Source of the DNA: JBIKIW01 sp044361365 | Lineage (GTDB): Bacteria; Patescibacteriota; JACMRA01 | NCBI GenBank assembly: GCA_044361365.1 | Contig: JBIKIW010000042.1 | Coordinates: 1 to 12,396 of the forward strand | Length of the DNA: 12,396 nucleotides | Reading direction: 5' to 3' | Shown: in pieces, positions 5,869 through 12,296 of the stretch | Layout: every line of letters begins with the position of its first letter | Numbering within the stretch: the stretch's first letter is position 1 | Notes under the pieces: model-generated | The model's database searches: none | What the model saw: only the letters and a program-made list of their open reading frames with translations | What the model was told of the DNA's origin: nothing | Translations under genes and position numbers: made by a program

Positions 5869-7746
5869 TCAATCTTTTTGATTAATACTAACGTTTACTC
5901 TTGCCGGAACTCCAGGAAGTCGCACACCTTGTTCTTTTTTTTGTATATCTTTAATTTGAGGATAATTTTGCTGGAGATCGTCTTTGGCTTTAGAAAAATC
6001 ATCGTTGGCTAATTTAGTGGCTAATTCTGACTCATTTAATTCTATTTTTTGAGAATAAATGTAGTTAAGATTGAGAGTTATAGGTTTATCAATCTTACCA
6101 AAATCGCTACCATCATAATCAATCGATTTTATCTCTACCAATCTTTTTAAATCAGCGACTGTTAACTTTAATTCATCTTCTAAAAGACTTTTGTTGAGAT
6201 AATAAATTTTAGCTTTGGTCGTTGAAGTTATGCCAATTGTATCTGCAATATCACCGATATTTCGAGTATAGATGTGTTTAATATCTTGAAGAGAATACCA
6301 GCTAGGATCAGCATAAGTATCTTCATTTTTAATCGATTGAATTTCAGGTTTTACAAGTTCTTGAATTTTTTGATTAGACCGATCTTCTAGTTTTTTTAGA
6401 TCTTCAGCTTGTACAACTTTCTTGCCAGTTTCTTTAGTAATGCTAACTTCTTCACTAACTACAGCTTGCAACAAATTTCCGATCAGATCTCGTCTTAAAT
6501 TAAGAACCTTTAAGGTAGAGTCTTTGGGTAAATTGTAGTTGCTACCACTACCACTAGCTTCAATGTTAATAGTTAAATTTTCACCACTTAAGTCACTTCT
6601 TTCTGGCACCGTAAAAGTTCCAGGCTCTCCATTCACAGGCACATGCTTGTATTCTAAACCATTAGAACCTACCAAAATTATCCCTGATCTATTAAAACTA
6701 ACTGAACCTCCACTACGATTAACTATAGTTACTTTTCCTCTGGCTTGACTTAGGCTTATCATCTCTTTTCCGCTAGCTTCAATTTCACCTGTAGTATTTA
6801 AATTGCGATTTTGACTCAAAAACCTACTAGGACTAAGGGTAAGCTGACTACTCTTTTCTTTTTTATCAGGAACCACGTTTAGACTATAGACATTGGTTGG
6901 AAATAAAGTCCACATGCCTAAAACAACACTCGATAGGATTGCTGTAACTATACTAAACTGAAAACTTCTGATAAAAAAATTAGGTTTTTTGACTTTCTTT
7001 TGCTCAACACTTTTAATCGAGTTTAGAGCCTGTCTTGTATTTTCAATTCGCTCCAACCAACTATCTAAATTTTGTTCTAAATTATTTTGGAGGGTGGCTA
7101 TTTTTTTATCGGTATTTAGATCTTTTTCTTCTATAACTTGAGAAGGTTTGGTTAAATCTGGGTTTGGTTGAACAAAAAATTGAGGTTTAGAAAAACTGTT
7201 AGATTGTTTTTTGATTTCTCCCAACTTCACAGATTCCTCAGCAAAGCCAATATCAAGTAAAGAGCTTGGTGAATAGTTAAAATCTTTTTTAAGGAGATCA
7301 ATAGCCTGTAGTTTAGGATAAGATGCTGGTCCGATTGTTTGAACTTCAGAATTTTCTAGTTGATTCTCTACTTCTTCAAAGGGATTTATATTTATTAGAG
7401 GCTTACTTGACTCCGCTTCAATTTCAATTATTTGGTTGCTAGGAATTATCTGTGCATAACTTGTGGATATATTGTTGTTATCTTCAGAGAAATCTCCAGC
7501 TAAAATTACTTCTACCTGACATGTTTTTAAAAATTCTAAGATATTGGGATTTTCACTTGTCCACGCTATATGCCTTGGATAATTACTAATTTGATAAGTA
7601 AAAATAGTAAAAGCAATCGGAGTTGTTAAAAAAGTAGGTAAAGAATCTACATCAACAATTAACTTACCGTAATTATTGGCTTGAGTTGCAAGTTTTTCTA
7701 ACAAGTCTCGCTTGGCGGTTGCAGATGTAATGGTAATCATAATCAT
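5869..7746 (-). CDS. Baseplate-J-like single-pass membrane protein
   Basis: A 625-residue protein. An N-terminal domain (about 1-90, beginning MIMITITSATAKRDLLEKL) is cytoplasmic and mixed alpha/beta. A long acidic, low-complexity linker with a coiled segment (about 215-245) leads to one membrane helix (about 258-283, SIVTAILSSVVLGMW). The outer part contains a segment like GKVTIVNRSGG, then FTVPERSDLSGENLTI and YNLP, the beta-rich pattern of CPR proteins annotated as baseplate J-like, and ends GVRLPGVPARVNVSINQKD. Function is not established. The ATG at 7746 is preferred to a TTG at 7806 because a promoter lies between them; the ATG at 7740 is also possible. It heads the unit with prfB and is transcribed away from the kinase gene at 7864. 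Confidence 0.7.
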   Translation of the reverse strand: MIMITITSATAKRDLLEKLATQANNYGKLIVDVDSLPTFLTTPIAFTIFTYQISNYPRHIAWTSENPNILEFLKTCQVEVILAGDFSEDNNNISTSYAQIIPSNQIIEIEAESSKPLININPFEEVENQLENSEVQTIGPASYPKLQAIDLLKKDFNYSPSSLLDIGFAEESVKLGEIKKQSNSFSKPQFFVQPNPDLTKPSQVIEEKDLNTDKKIATLQNNLEQNLDSWLERIENTRQALNSIKSVEQKKVKKPNFFIRSFQFSIVTAILSSVVLGMWTLFPTNVYSLNVVPDKKEKSSQLTLSPSRFLSQNRNLNTTGEIEASGKEMISLSQARGKVTIVNRSGGSVSFNRSGIILVGSNGLEYKHVPVNGEPGTFTVPERSDLSGENLTINIEASGSGSNYNLPKDSTLKVLNLRRDLIGNLLQAVVSEEVSITKETGKKVVQAEDLKKLEDRSNQKIQELVKPEIQSIKNEDTYADPSWYSLQDIKHIYTRNIGDIADTIGITSTTKAKIYYLNKSLLEDELKLTVADLKRLVEIKSIDYDGSDFGKIDKPITLNLNYIYSQKIELNESELATKLANDDFSKAKDDLQQNYPQIKDIQKKEQGVRLPGVPARVNVSINQKD

Positions 7747-7759
7747 CTTTGGTATAACC

Positions 7760-7787
7760 AAAATAATCAATTTATAACTGTTGCCAA
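7760..7787 (-). promoter_or_regulatory. Promoter of the baseplate-J-like gene / prfB unit
   Basis: On the minus strand, TTGGCA (7787-7782) and TATTTT (7765-7760) are 16 bp apart. The ATG at 7746 is 13 nt past the -10 box. The -35 box matches that of the pilin-like gene promoter. Confidence 0.45.
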
Positions 7788-7828
7788 TCAAGCTAATTTT
7801 AGTCAAGCAACCTTTTAACTAATGGTTT

Positions 7829-7856
7829 TTGACAAAGCTGATTTTGCAAATATTTC
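7829..7856 (+). promoter_or_regulatory. Promoter of the kinase-trmB unit
   Basis: A consensus TTGACA (7829-7834) and TATTTC (7851-7856) are 16 bp apart. The ATG at 7864 is only 7 nt past the -10 box, so the transcript would start at or next to the start codon. Confidence 0.55.
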
Positions 7857-7863
7857 TTAGTCT

Positions 7864-8409
7864 ATGAATTATAAAATTGGTATTTGTGGAGCCCATGGAA
7901 CAGGTAAAACAACCCTTGGAAAAGCTATTTCAGAAACTCTCAAATTAAATTTTATTACCAACACCATGAGAAGTATGTGGCAAGAATTTGGAATAACTGA
8001 CTTTGAAAAACTCCCTGCAGACGCTCGATCACTGTTTCAGAAACACGCCATAACTAGGCAAATTAAATTTGAAGAGGAACAGAACCAAGCTGGATTTATT
8101 ACCGACCGAACAGTTTTAGATAACCTTGGTTACACTCTGCTTAACTCTGACATGTTTGGGGCTGATCTTGAAGTTTATAAGCTATTGGTTCAAGAAAGAC
8201 TCAAAAATTATACCCATTTAATTTATTTGCCAGTGGTTTTTGATTCCCCTAGTGAACATTTGCGAGCAGATATTTCTACTAGAATAACCTGGGCAGATAT
8301 TATTGAAGGTTTGATTGAGGATTATTTTCCCAGTCAAAAACTTCTCAGAATGTCCTCAGTTGATCACAACGATAGAATACAAGAGGTTTTAAAATTTATT
8401 GATTTTTAA
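7864..8409 (+). CDS. NadR-like P-loop ATPase/kinase (AAA_28 type)
   Basis: A 181-residue soluble protein. The Walker A motif GAHGTGKTT is at residues 9-17 straight after the first strand (KIGIC). FITDRTVLDNLGY (78-90) matches the second-strand motif with the DR pair seen in AAA_28 proteins, the family that includes the ribosylnicotinamide kinase domain of NadR. LIYLPVVFD (about 119-127) is a further core strand. There is no nucleotidyltransferase domain, so it is the kinase half only. The substrate cannot be told from sequence; a nucleoside or nicotinamide riboside is possible. It is the first gene of a unit with trmB, which begins 5 nt after its stop. The start has no Shine-Dalgarno site but a promoter directly in front of it. 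Confidence 0.75.
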   Translation: MNYKIGICGAHGTGKTTLGKAISETLKLNFITNTMRSMWQEFGITDFEKLPADARSLFQKHAITRQIKFEEEQNQAGFITDRTVLDNLGYTLLNSDMFGADLEVYKLLVQERLKNYTHLIYLPVVFDSPSEHLRADISTRITWADIIEGLIEDYFPSQKLLRMSSVDHNDRIQEVLKFIDF

Positions 8410-8414
8410 AATAA

Positions 8415-9059
8415 ATGGCTAGACGTAAAAAGTTTAAGTTTGCTGAGATTGAAAGCTTCTCGAATGTAATCGAACCAAGTAAAGAAATATATCAAAAAAT
8501 TAGTGGTAACTGGTCTAAATTTTTTGGTAACAACAATCCAATCGTATTGGAATTAGCTTGCGGTTATGGAGAATATACTTTGGGGCTAGGAAGAATTTTC
8601 CCAGAGAAAAACTTTATCGGCGTTGATATTAAAGGAGAAAGAATTTGGATGGGAGCTAAAATTGCCTTGGAGGAAGGTTTAACTAATATAGCTTTTTTAC
8701 GAACTTCGATTGAAAACTTGGCTAGTTTTTTTGATAAGCAAGAAGTTTCTGAAATCTGGATTACTTTCCCAGATCCTCAGCCTAACAAAATCAGCCGTAG
8801 ATTAACTTCCCTAAGATACCTCCAAATTTATCGTCAAGTGTCTAAAAACAATTCCAAATTTTATCTAAAAACTGATAATACAGAATTTTTTGAATTTAGC
8901 TTGGATCAGCTCCTGCAAGTTCCAACTCAGAATCTAAAATACACTTTTGATTTATACGATTCTCCATATTTATCAGAAAATTATGGCTTAAAAACTCGTT
9001 ATGAAAAAAAATTTGAATCTAGCAAAATTAAATACTTAAGTTGCAATTTTCAAACTTAA
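8415..9059 (+). CDS. trmB: tRNA (guanine-46-N7)-methyltransferase
   Basis: TrmB transfers a methyl group from S-adenosylmethionine to N7 of G46 in the tRNA variable loop. The 214-residue product has the SAM-binding loop ELACGYGEYTLGLG (46-59), the acidic strand end NFIGVDIKGERI (66-77), and the family signature WITFPDPQPNKISRRLT (115-131). LKTRYEKKF (192-200) provides the TxYE motif near the C-terminus. Canonical TrmB has PDPWPKKRH where this protein has PDPQPNKIS, a shortened form of the substrate-side loop, but the key Asp and the RRL segment remain. It lies 5 nt after the kinase gene in the same unit. Confidence 0.92.
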   Translation: MARRKKFKFAEIESFSNVIEPSKEIYQKISGNWSKFFGNNNPIVLELACGYGEYTLGLGRIFPEKNFIGVDIKGERIWMGAKIALEEGLTNIAFLRTSIENLASFFDKQEVSEIWITFPDPQPNKISRRLTSLRYLQIYRQVSKNNSKFYLKTDNTEFFEFSLDQLLQVPTQNLKYTFDLYDSPYLSENYGLKTRYEKKFESSKIKYLSCNFQT

Positions 9060-9089
9060 AAACTTATTAAAATGCCTTTAAAATAGTCC

Positions 9090-9119
9090 AGACCAAGTGT
9101 TTGCCAAAAGGTCTTTTTT
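9090..9119 (+). terminator. Weak candidate terminator after trmB
   Basis: AGACC (9090-9094) and GGTCT (9110-9114) can pair around a 15-nt loop and are followed by a run of T. The stem is short and the site overlaps a possible promoter, so support is limited. Confidence 0.3.
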
Positions 9120-9129
9120 ATAGTATAGA
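9101..9129 (+). promoter_or_regulatory. Candidate promoter for the 299-residue protein gene
   Basis: TTGCCA (9101-9106) and TATAGA (9124-9129) are 17 bp apart. The leader to the ATG at 9180 would be about 44 nt. Confidence 0.4.
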
Positions 9130-9179
9130 GTATTGTATTGATTCGTCGTTCTTGCCAAAAATAAGTGGCACAATTTTGT

Positions 9180-10076
9180 ATGTCTAACCCTATTAACAAT
9201 GAAGAAAAAAATATTCAGACTCTAATCTTTGAAGATGTAGAAAGTTTAAAAGGTTACGTTGGACTAGTCCCACAATACCTACCAAATCTTTTAAATGCAA
9301 TTTCACCTTGTCCAGTAGAATACCTACTAAATCGCTACCAAAATGACCAGATTATAGAAGAAATAATAGTTTCTATCTACCCTAAAAATAATTTTATAGA
9401 TTTCAATCAACAAAATCGAGAATCGCAGATTTTAACTCGTAAAAATGAAATTTTAGCTTTTCCTGATTCTACCGAATTAATATCTAGTGGAGAAAATAAA
9501 TCGCCGATTATAACTCAAAACAGAGAGCTAAGCCAACAAATTTTACCTACTCTGATTGACTGTAGAGATTGGAATGTGGTCAAAATTTTACGTCCAGGTT
9601 TAATTAGTTATGCCGACTTAAAATTGCTTTTACCTAGAAAGATTTTTCTTATCAAAGATTACTTTTCTTACCAAAGTCTAAACTTTTTAGATCTTTTTAA
9701 AATTTATAACAAGCCAAATACAAAATCTAAAGTTGTTGTTTTAGGAACTAAAGAGAATCTTAAAATCGAATTTGATCTATGGTTTTTAAGGCATTTTCAA
9801 CTTTACCGTAAGGATAATTTTACGCTTATAAATATTGGCTCTCAAACAAACCCAGAAAATATAATCAAGCAACTTGGGAAAAATTTAATGCTCGCTAAAG
9901 AGGAAGCTGCTGGGTATATTTATTTTCTTAATCAATCTTGGCCTCAAAGCCAGTGGGGAGAAATTTTAAGATTTATTATTTCTAATATCTCCAAGCCTCT
10001 TCCAGAAAAACCAAAAAGGGTAAGAGCAGAAAAACTTATAGCTGCTAACAGACAGCAGGCATTTGACTACGTTTAG
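9180..10076 (+). CDS. Uncharacterised 299-residue protein
   Basis: I do not recognise this protein. The ATG at 9180 (MSNPINNEEKNIQTLIFEDV) is preferred to an in-frame GTG at 9165. No signal peptide or membrane helix is visible, so it is probably cytoplasmic. The N-terminal third is acidic and mixed helical; the middle (about 125-210) is rich in strands and aromatic residues (KILRPGLISYADLKLLLP, KSKVVVLGTKENLKIEFD); the end is basic (KPLPEKPKRVRAEKL), which could contact nucleic acid. There is no P-loop or obvious catalytic signature. Codon use looks like that of its neighbours. It follows trmB by 120 nt and ends in a likely terminator. The gene is real on length and continuity of frame. Confidence 0.65.
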   Translation: MSNPINNEEKNIQTLIFEDVESLKGYVGLVPQYLPNLLNAISPCPVEYLLNRYQNDQIIEEIIVSIYPKNNFIDFNQQNRESQILTRKNEILAFPDSTELISSGENKSPIITQNRELSQQILPTLIDCRDWNVVKILRPGLISYADLKLLLPRKIFLIKDYFSYQSLNFLDLFKIYNKPNTKSKVVVLGTKENLKIEFDLWFLRHFQLYRKDNFTLINIGSQTNPENIIKQLGKNLMLAKEEAAGYIYFLNQSWPQSQWGEILRFIISNISKPLPEKPKRVRAEKLIAANRQQAFDYV

Positions 10077-10122
10077 TCAATACAGAGGATTATTAATCCG
10101 TTTCTAAACTAAACACTTTTTT
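10071..10122 (+). terminator. Likely intrinsic terminator with nested stems
   Basis: GTTTAGT (10071-10077, including the stop codon) pairs with ACTAAAC (10108-10114). Inside, GGATTA and TAATCC (10087-10099) form a tight 6-bp stem. A six-T run (10117-10122) follows almost at once. Confidence 0.55.
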
Positions 10123-10125
10123 ATA

Positions 10126-10371
10126 ACTGATATACTTAAACCCGCTACCCGGAATACACATTCAAAACCTACAAAACTCACCCCATTCAAACAGTTGTAG
10201 TCTTTTCTTTGTGTATTTTATAGCCAATCAGTAGTTAAAATAGACAACGCAGTTGAGGACTGTTTGAGCTTTAAATTCTTTTTAATCTAATAGGACTTAG
10301 AATGCGAGTTCCGCAAACAAGTGTCTAGTTTAATAGTAGTTTGGCTATAATTTAGGTTTGAGTATATCAGT
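10126..10371 (+). mobile_element. MITE-like repeat copy A, bearing an internal insertion
   Basis: The ends ACTGATATACTTAAAC (10126-10141) and GTTTGAGTATATCAGT (10356-10371) are inverted repeats matching at 15 of 16 bases. Inside, AATACACA (10153-10160) and TGTGTATT (10210-10217) form a perfect 8-bp outer stem, AAAA/TTTT and CTACAA/TTGTAG continuing it inward. Without the 127-bp insertion and one TA copy it is 117 bp. It encodes nothing and fills most of the 384-nt gap between the unknown gene and murA. Confidence 0.65.
10221..10347 (+). mobile_element. 127-bp MITE with TA target duplication inside copy A
   Basis: The ends start TAGCCAA on both strands and match at about 20 of 26 positions, including TTAAA and TAGACA. 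TA flanks both sides (10219-10220 and 10348-10349). Removing the insert and one TA gives TTTTAATTTAGG, which is what copy B has (TTTTAATTTAGA). TA duplication is typical of IS630/Tc1-mariner elements. Confidence 0.75.
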
Positions 10372-10397
10372 AAAATCATTTTTTAAAAAACTCAAAC

Positions 10398-10422
10398 GAA
10401 AAAGTCATCACCTGTACTTTTC
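10398..10422 (-). terminator. Weak candidate terminator after murA
   Basis: On the minus strand GAAAAGT and ACTTTTTC can pair with a 10-nt loop, followed within a few bases by GTTTGAGTTTTTT. The stem is AT-rich and has one bulge. Confidence 0.3.
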
Positions 10423-10459
10423 ATACTCACCTCAGAAATAGATTTTTGTTGGCCGTAAC

Positions 10460-11767
10460 TTACAAAATAGTTATTTTGGCTCCAAGCTCATTCAGTCTTT
10501 CAGCAATTTCTTGGTAGCCTCGTTTTATAGAGTAAACGTTTCTCAGTATCGAAGTGCCTTTAGCATTCAACATAGCAATCAAAATAATCATAGCTGGACG
10601 AAGTGCTGGTGGGCAAACTACTTGGCTGGCTTGAAATTCCACACCCCCTTCAACGTAAACTCTATGAGGATCAGCTAGCAAAAGATTTGCTCCGAGTTTA
10701 TTTAGTTCCATGAAATAAATAGAGCGATTTTCATATACCCAGTCGTGAATCAAAGTCATCCCCTGAGCCTTGCAAGCAATAGGCACAAAAAAGGGAAGGT
10801 TGTCGATATTGATGTCTGGATAAGCACCGGAAGTAATTTTTTCGATTGGAGCTTTTAGTTTGGATGGAAAAACTGTAAGGTCAACTAGCTTACTATAACC
10901 ATTTTGAGATAAGTAAACTTTACTTCGTTTATATTTCAAGCCCATTGTTTCAAGCTTTAAAAGTTCTAATTCCATAAAATCAATTGGCACTCGTTTAATA
11001 ACTAATTCTGATTCAGTAACTACAGCTGCAGCCACAAACATCATGCTTTCAATCGGATCCTCACTGTTATAAAATTCCACATCTTCATTGATTTCAGCTA
11101 CTCCATGAACAGTTAATTCGTGAGTTCCAATTCCTTCAATCTTGACTCCAAGCTTTTCCAAAAAGTAACATACATCTCGCACCATATAATTGCTAGAAGC
11201 AAATTTAATAACAGTTTTACCCGGTATTTTGCTAGCTGCCATCAAAATATTTTCAGTAGCCGTGTCACCTTTTTCATACATTACAATCTCAGCAGTTTTG
11301 AGCTTTTTCACTTCCACCAAATATGAACTTGGCTTCAATTTTACATTTACTCCTAACTTTTGCAAACCTAACAGATGTGCCGAAACTGGTCTTTTGCCAA
11401 GGTTACAACCTTTTGGCCCTGGTAATTCAAAGTTTGGCATCAAATGAATTAATGGACCTAAAAACATCAAGATTGTTCTAGTTCGACCGGCAGCAACTTT
11501 ATCGATATTTTCGCAATCTAATTTTTTGGGCGGGTTGATTTTTAGAGTATTTTTTTCTATCCATTCAAATTTTATCCCTATACTTTGCATTACCTCCAAA
11601 ATCCGATTCACCTCTTCAATTTTAGGAATGCCGTGCAAAATAGTTTGCCCACGATTTAAAAGACTTGCACACAAAAGCCCCATGGCTCCATTTTTACTGG
11701 TATTGGTAACAACCTCTCCAGAGAGTTTATGCCCACCTTCTACCACAAAATCAACAGAATTACTCAT
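10460..11767 (-). CDS. murA: UDP-N-acetylglucosamine 1-carboxyvinyltransferase, divergent MurA
   Basis: MurA transfers enolpyruvate from PEP to UDP-GlcNAc, the first committed step of peptidoglycan synthesis in the cytoplasm. The 435-residue product is slightly longer than the usual 417-420. Visible family marks are SKNGAM (24-29) with the conserved Lys-Asn pair, FLGPLI (102-107), GCNLGKRPV (120-128) with the reactive-loop Cys121 and Arg126, DPIES (237-241), YPDINID (316-322) at the position of the catalytic Asp, YENRSIYFMELNKLGA (345-360), PPALRPA (386-392) and the C-terminal IKRGYQEIAERLNELGA. The Cys implies the normal fosfomycin-sensitive form rather than the Asp variant. Motifs deviate from canonical MurA (GAKNAALP, DRIEAGT, PTDMQAQ), as in divergent CPR MurA clades. 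It stands alone, with MITE-like copies on both sides. Confidence 0.9.
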   Translation of the reverse strand: MSNSVDFVVEGGHKLSGEVVTNTSKNGAMGLLCASLLNRGQTILHGIPKIEEVNRILEVMQSIGIKFEWIEKNTLKINPPKKLDCENIDKVAAGRTRTILMFLGPLIHLMPNFELPGPKGCNLGKRPVSAHLLGLQKLGVNVKLKPSSYLVEVKKLKTAEIVMYEKGDTATENILMAASKIPGKTVIKFASSNYMVRDVCYFLEKLGVKIEGIGTHELTVHGVAEINEDVEFYNSEDPIESMMFVAAAVVTESELVIKRVPIDFMELELLKLETMGLKYKRSKVYLSQNGYSKLVDLTVFPSKLKAPIEKITSGAYPDINIDNLPFFVPIACKAQGMTLIHDWVYENRSIYFMELNKLGANLLLADPHRVYVEGGVEFQASQVVCPPALRPAMIILIAMLNAKGTSILRNVYSIKRGYQEIAERLNELGAKITIL

Positions 11768-11771
11768 AAAA

Positions 11772-11795
11772 GTTATAAATTAAATTATAAATTAA
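11772..11795 (-). promoter_or_regulatory. AT-rich -10 region upstream of murA
   Basis: The 11-mer TTATAAATTAA occurs twice with a 12-bp period (11773-11783 and 11785-11795). On the minus strand this gives TATAAT (11789-11784) and TATAAC (11777-11772), the second only 4 nt before the ATG. No good -35 box is seen. Confidence 0.35.
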
Positions 11796-11828
11796 TTTGT
11801 CTATGAAAAGCGATTTTATGTCTAATGT

Positions 11829-11956
11829 TGATATACTTTTAAATACAGTCCAAGTAAATTCTTATGCTAAACTAAACATTCAAAGCCTACAAAACTAACT
11901 TCATTCAATGGTTAGAGTTCTTTTCTTGTGCATTTTAATTTAGATTTGAATACAGA
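11829..11956 (+). mobile_element. MITE-like repeat copy B
   Basis: TGATATACTT at the left and TTTAGATTTGAATACAG at the right correspond to the ends of copy A. The core (11877-11937) aligns base for base with copy A over most of its length, with TTTTAATTTAG as the uninterrupted site. An inner stem uses AACTAAC and GTTAGAGTT. It lies between murA and the truncated ATPase gene; nothing else is evident in 11796-12005. Confidence 0.6.
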
Positions 11957-12005
11957 ATATACTTGACTAGCTCCACACAAAGATTGCTGCTAAATATTCA
12001 TAAAT

Positions 12006-12296
12006 ATGAATCACCAAAACACAAACCAAGCTCATTCTAATCATCACGCAAATCATGCCGAGATGTTCAAGCAAAAATTTTTCATCTCCCTGCTTTTTAC
12101 TATTCCGATAGTCTTATTATCTCAGCTGGAAAATCATTTGTTCGGAGTGTCACCTTTTCTGAATTTTCCCGGTCAACAGTACCTAAATTTATTTTTATCT
12201 AGTGTTCTGATGTGGCATGGAGGTGTACCATTTTTTAACGGGATGATGTCCGAATTTCACAAACGTCAGCCTTGTATATGTCAAATTATTCAGTGA
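12006..12296 (+). pseudogene. copB: Copper-type P1B ATPase, 5' end only, cut by an insertion
   Basis: The first 89 codons are the N-terminus of a heavy-metal exporter of the CopB type: a His-rich tail (MNHQNTNQAHSNHHANHAEM) for metal binding, a first membrane helix (about 26-40, ISLLFTIPIVLLSQL), FLNFPGQQYLNLFLSS, and GGVPFFNGMMSEFHKRQP (72-89), which in intact proteins continues GMMTL. After codon 89 (12272) the frame enters an IS481-like element and stops seven codons later at TGA (12294-12296). The N-terminal part has no internal damage, so the insertion may be recent. The actuator, phosphorylation and nucleotide domains are absent here and may continue beyond the element outside the window. 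The gene letter is tentative. Confidence 0.75.

Noticed and set aside
5864..5872. Programmed frameshift in prfB
   Set aside because: The frame is continuous from ATG to stop with no CTT TGA site, and the preceding UGA belongs to the upstream gene. No canonical slippery heptamer precedes it.
7747..7806. A TTG start extending the baseplate-J-like protein by 20 residues
   Set aside because: The extension would overlap the likely promoter, and the family usually starts close to the ITITS strand.
10126..11956. CRISPR-like repeats
   Set aside because: The copies are far apart, have inverted-repeat ends, and lack regular spacing or spacers; no cas gene is present.
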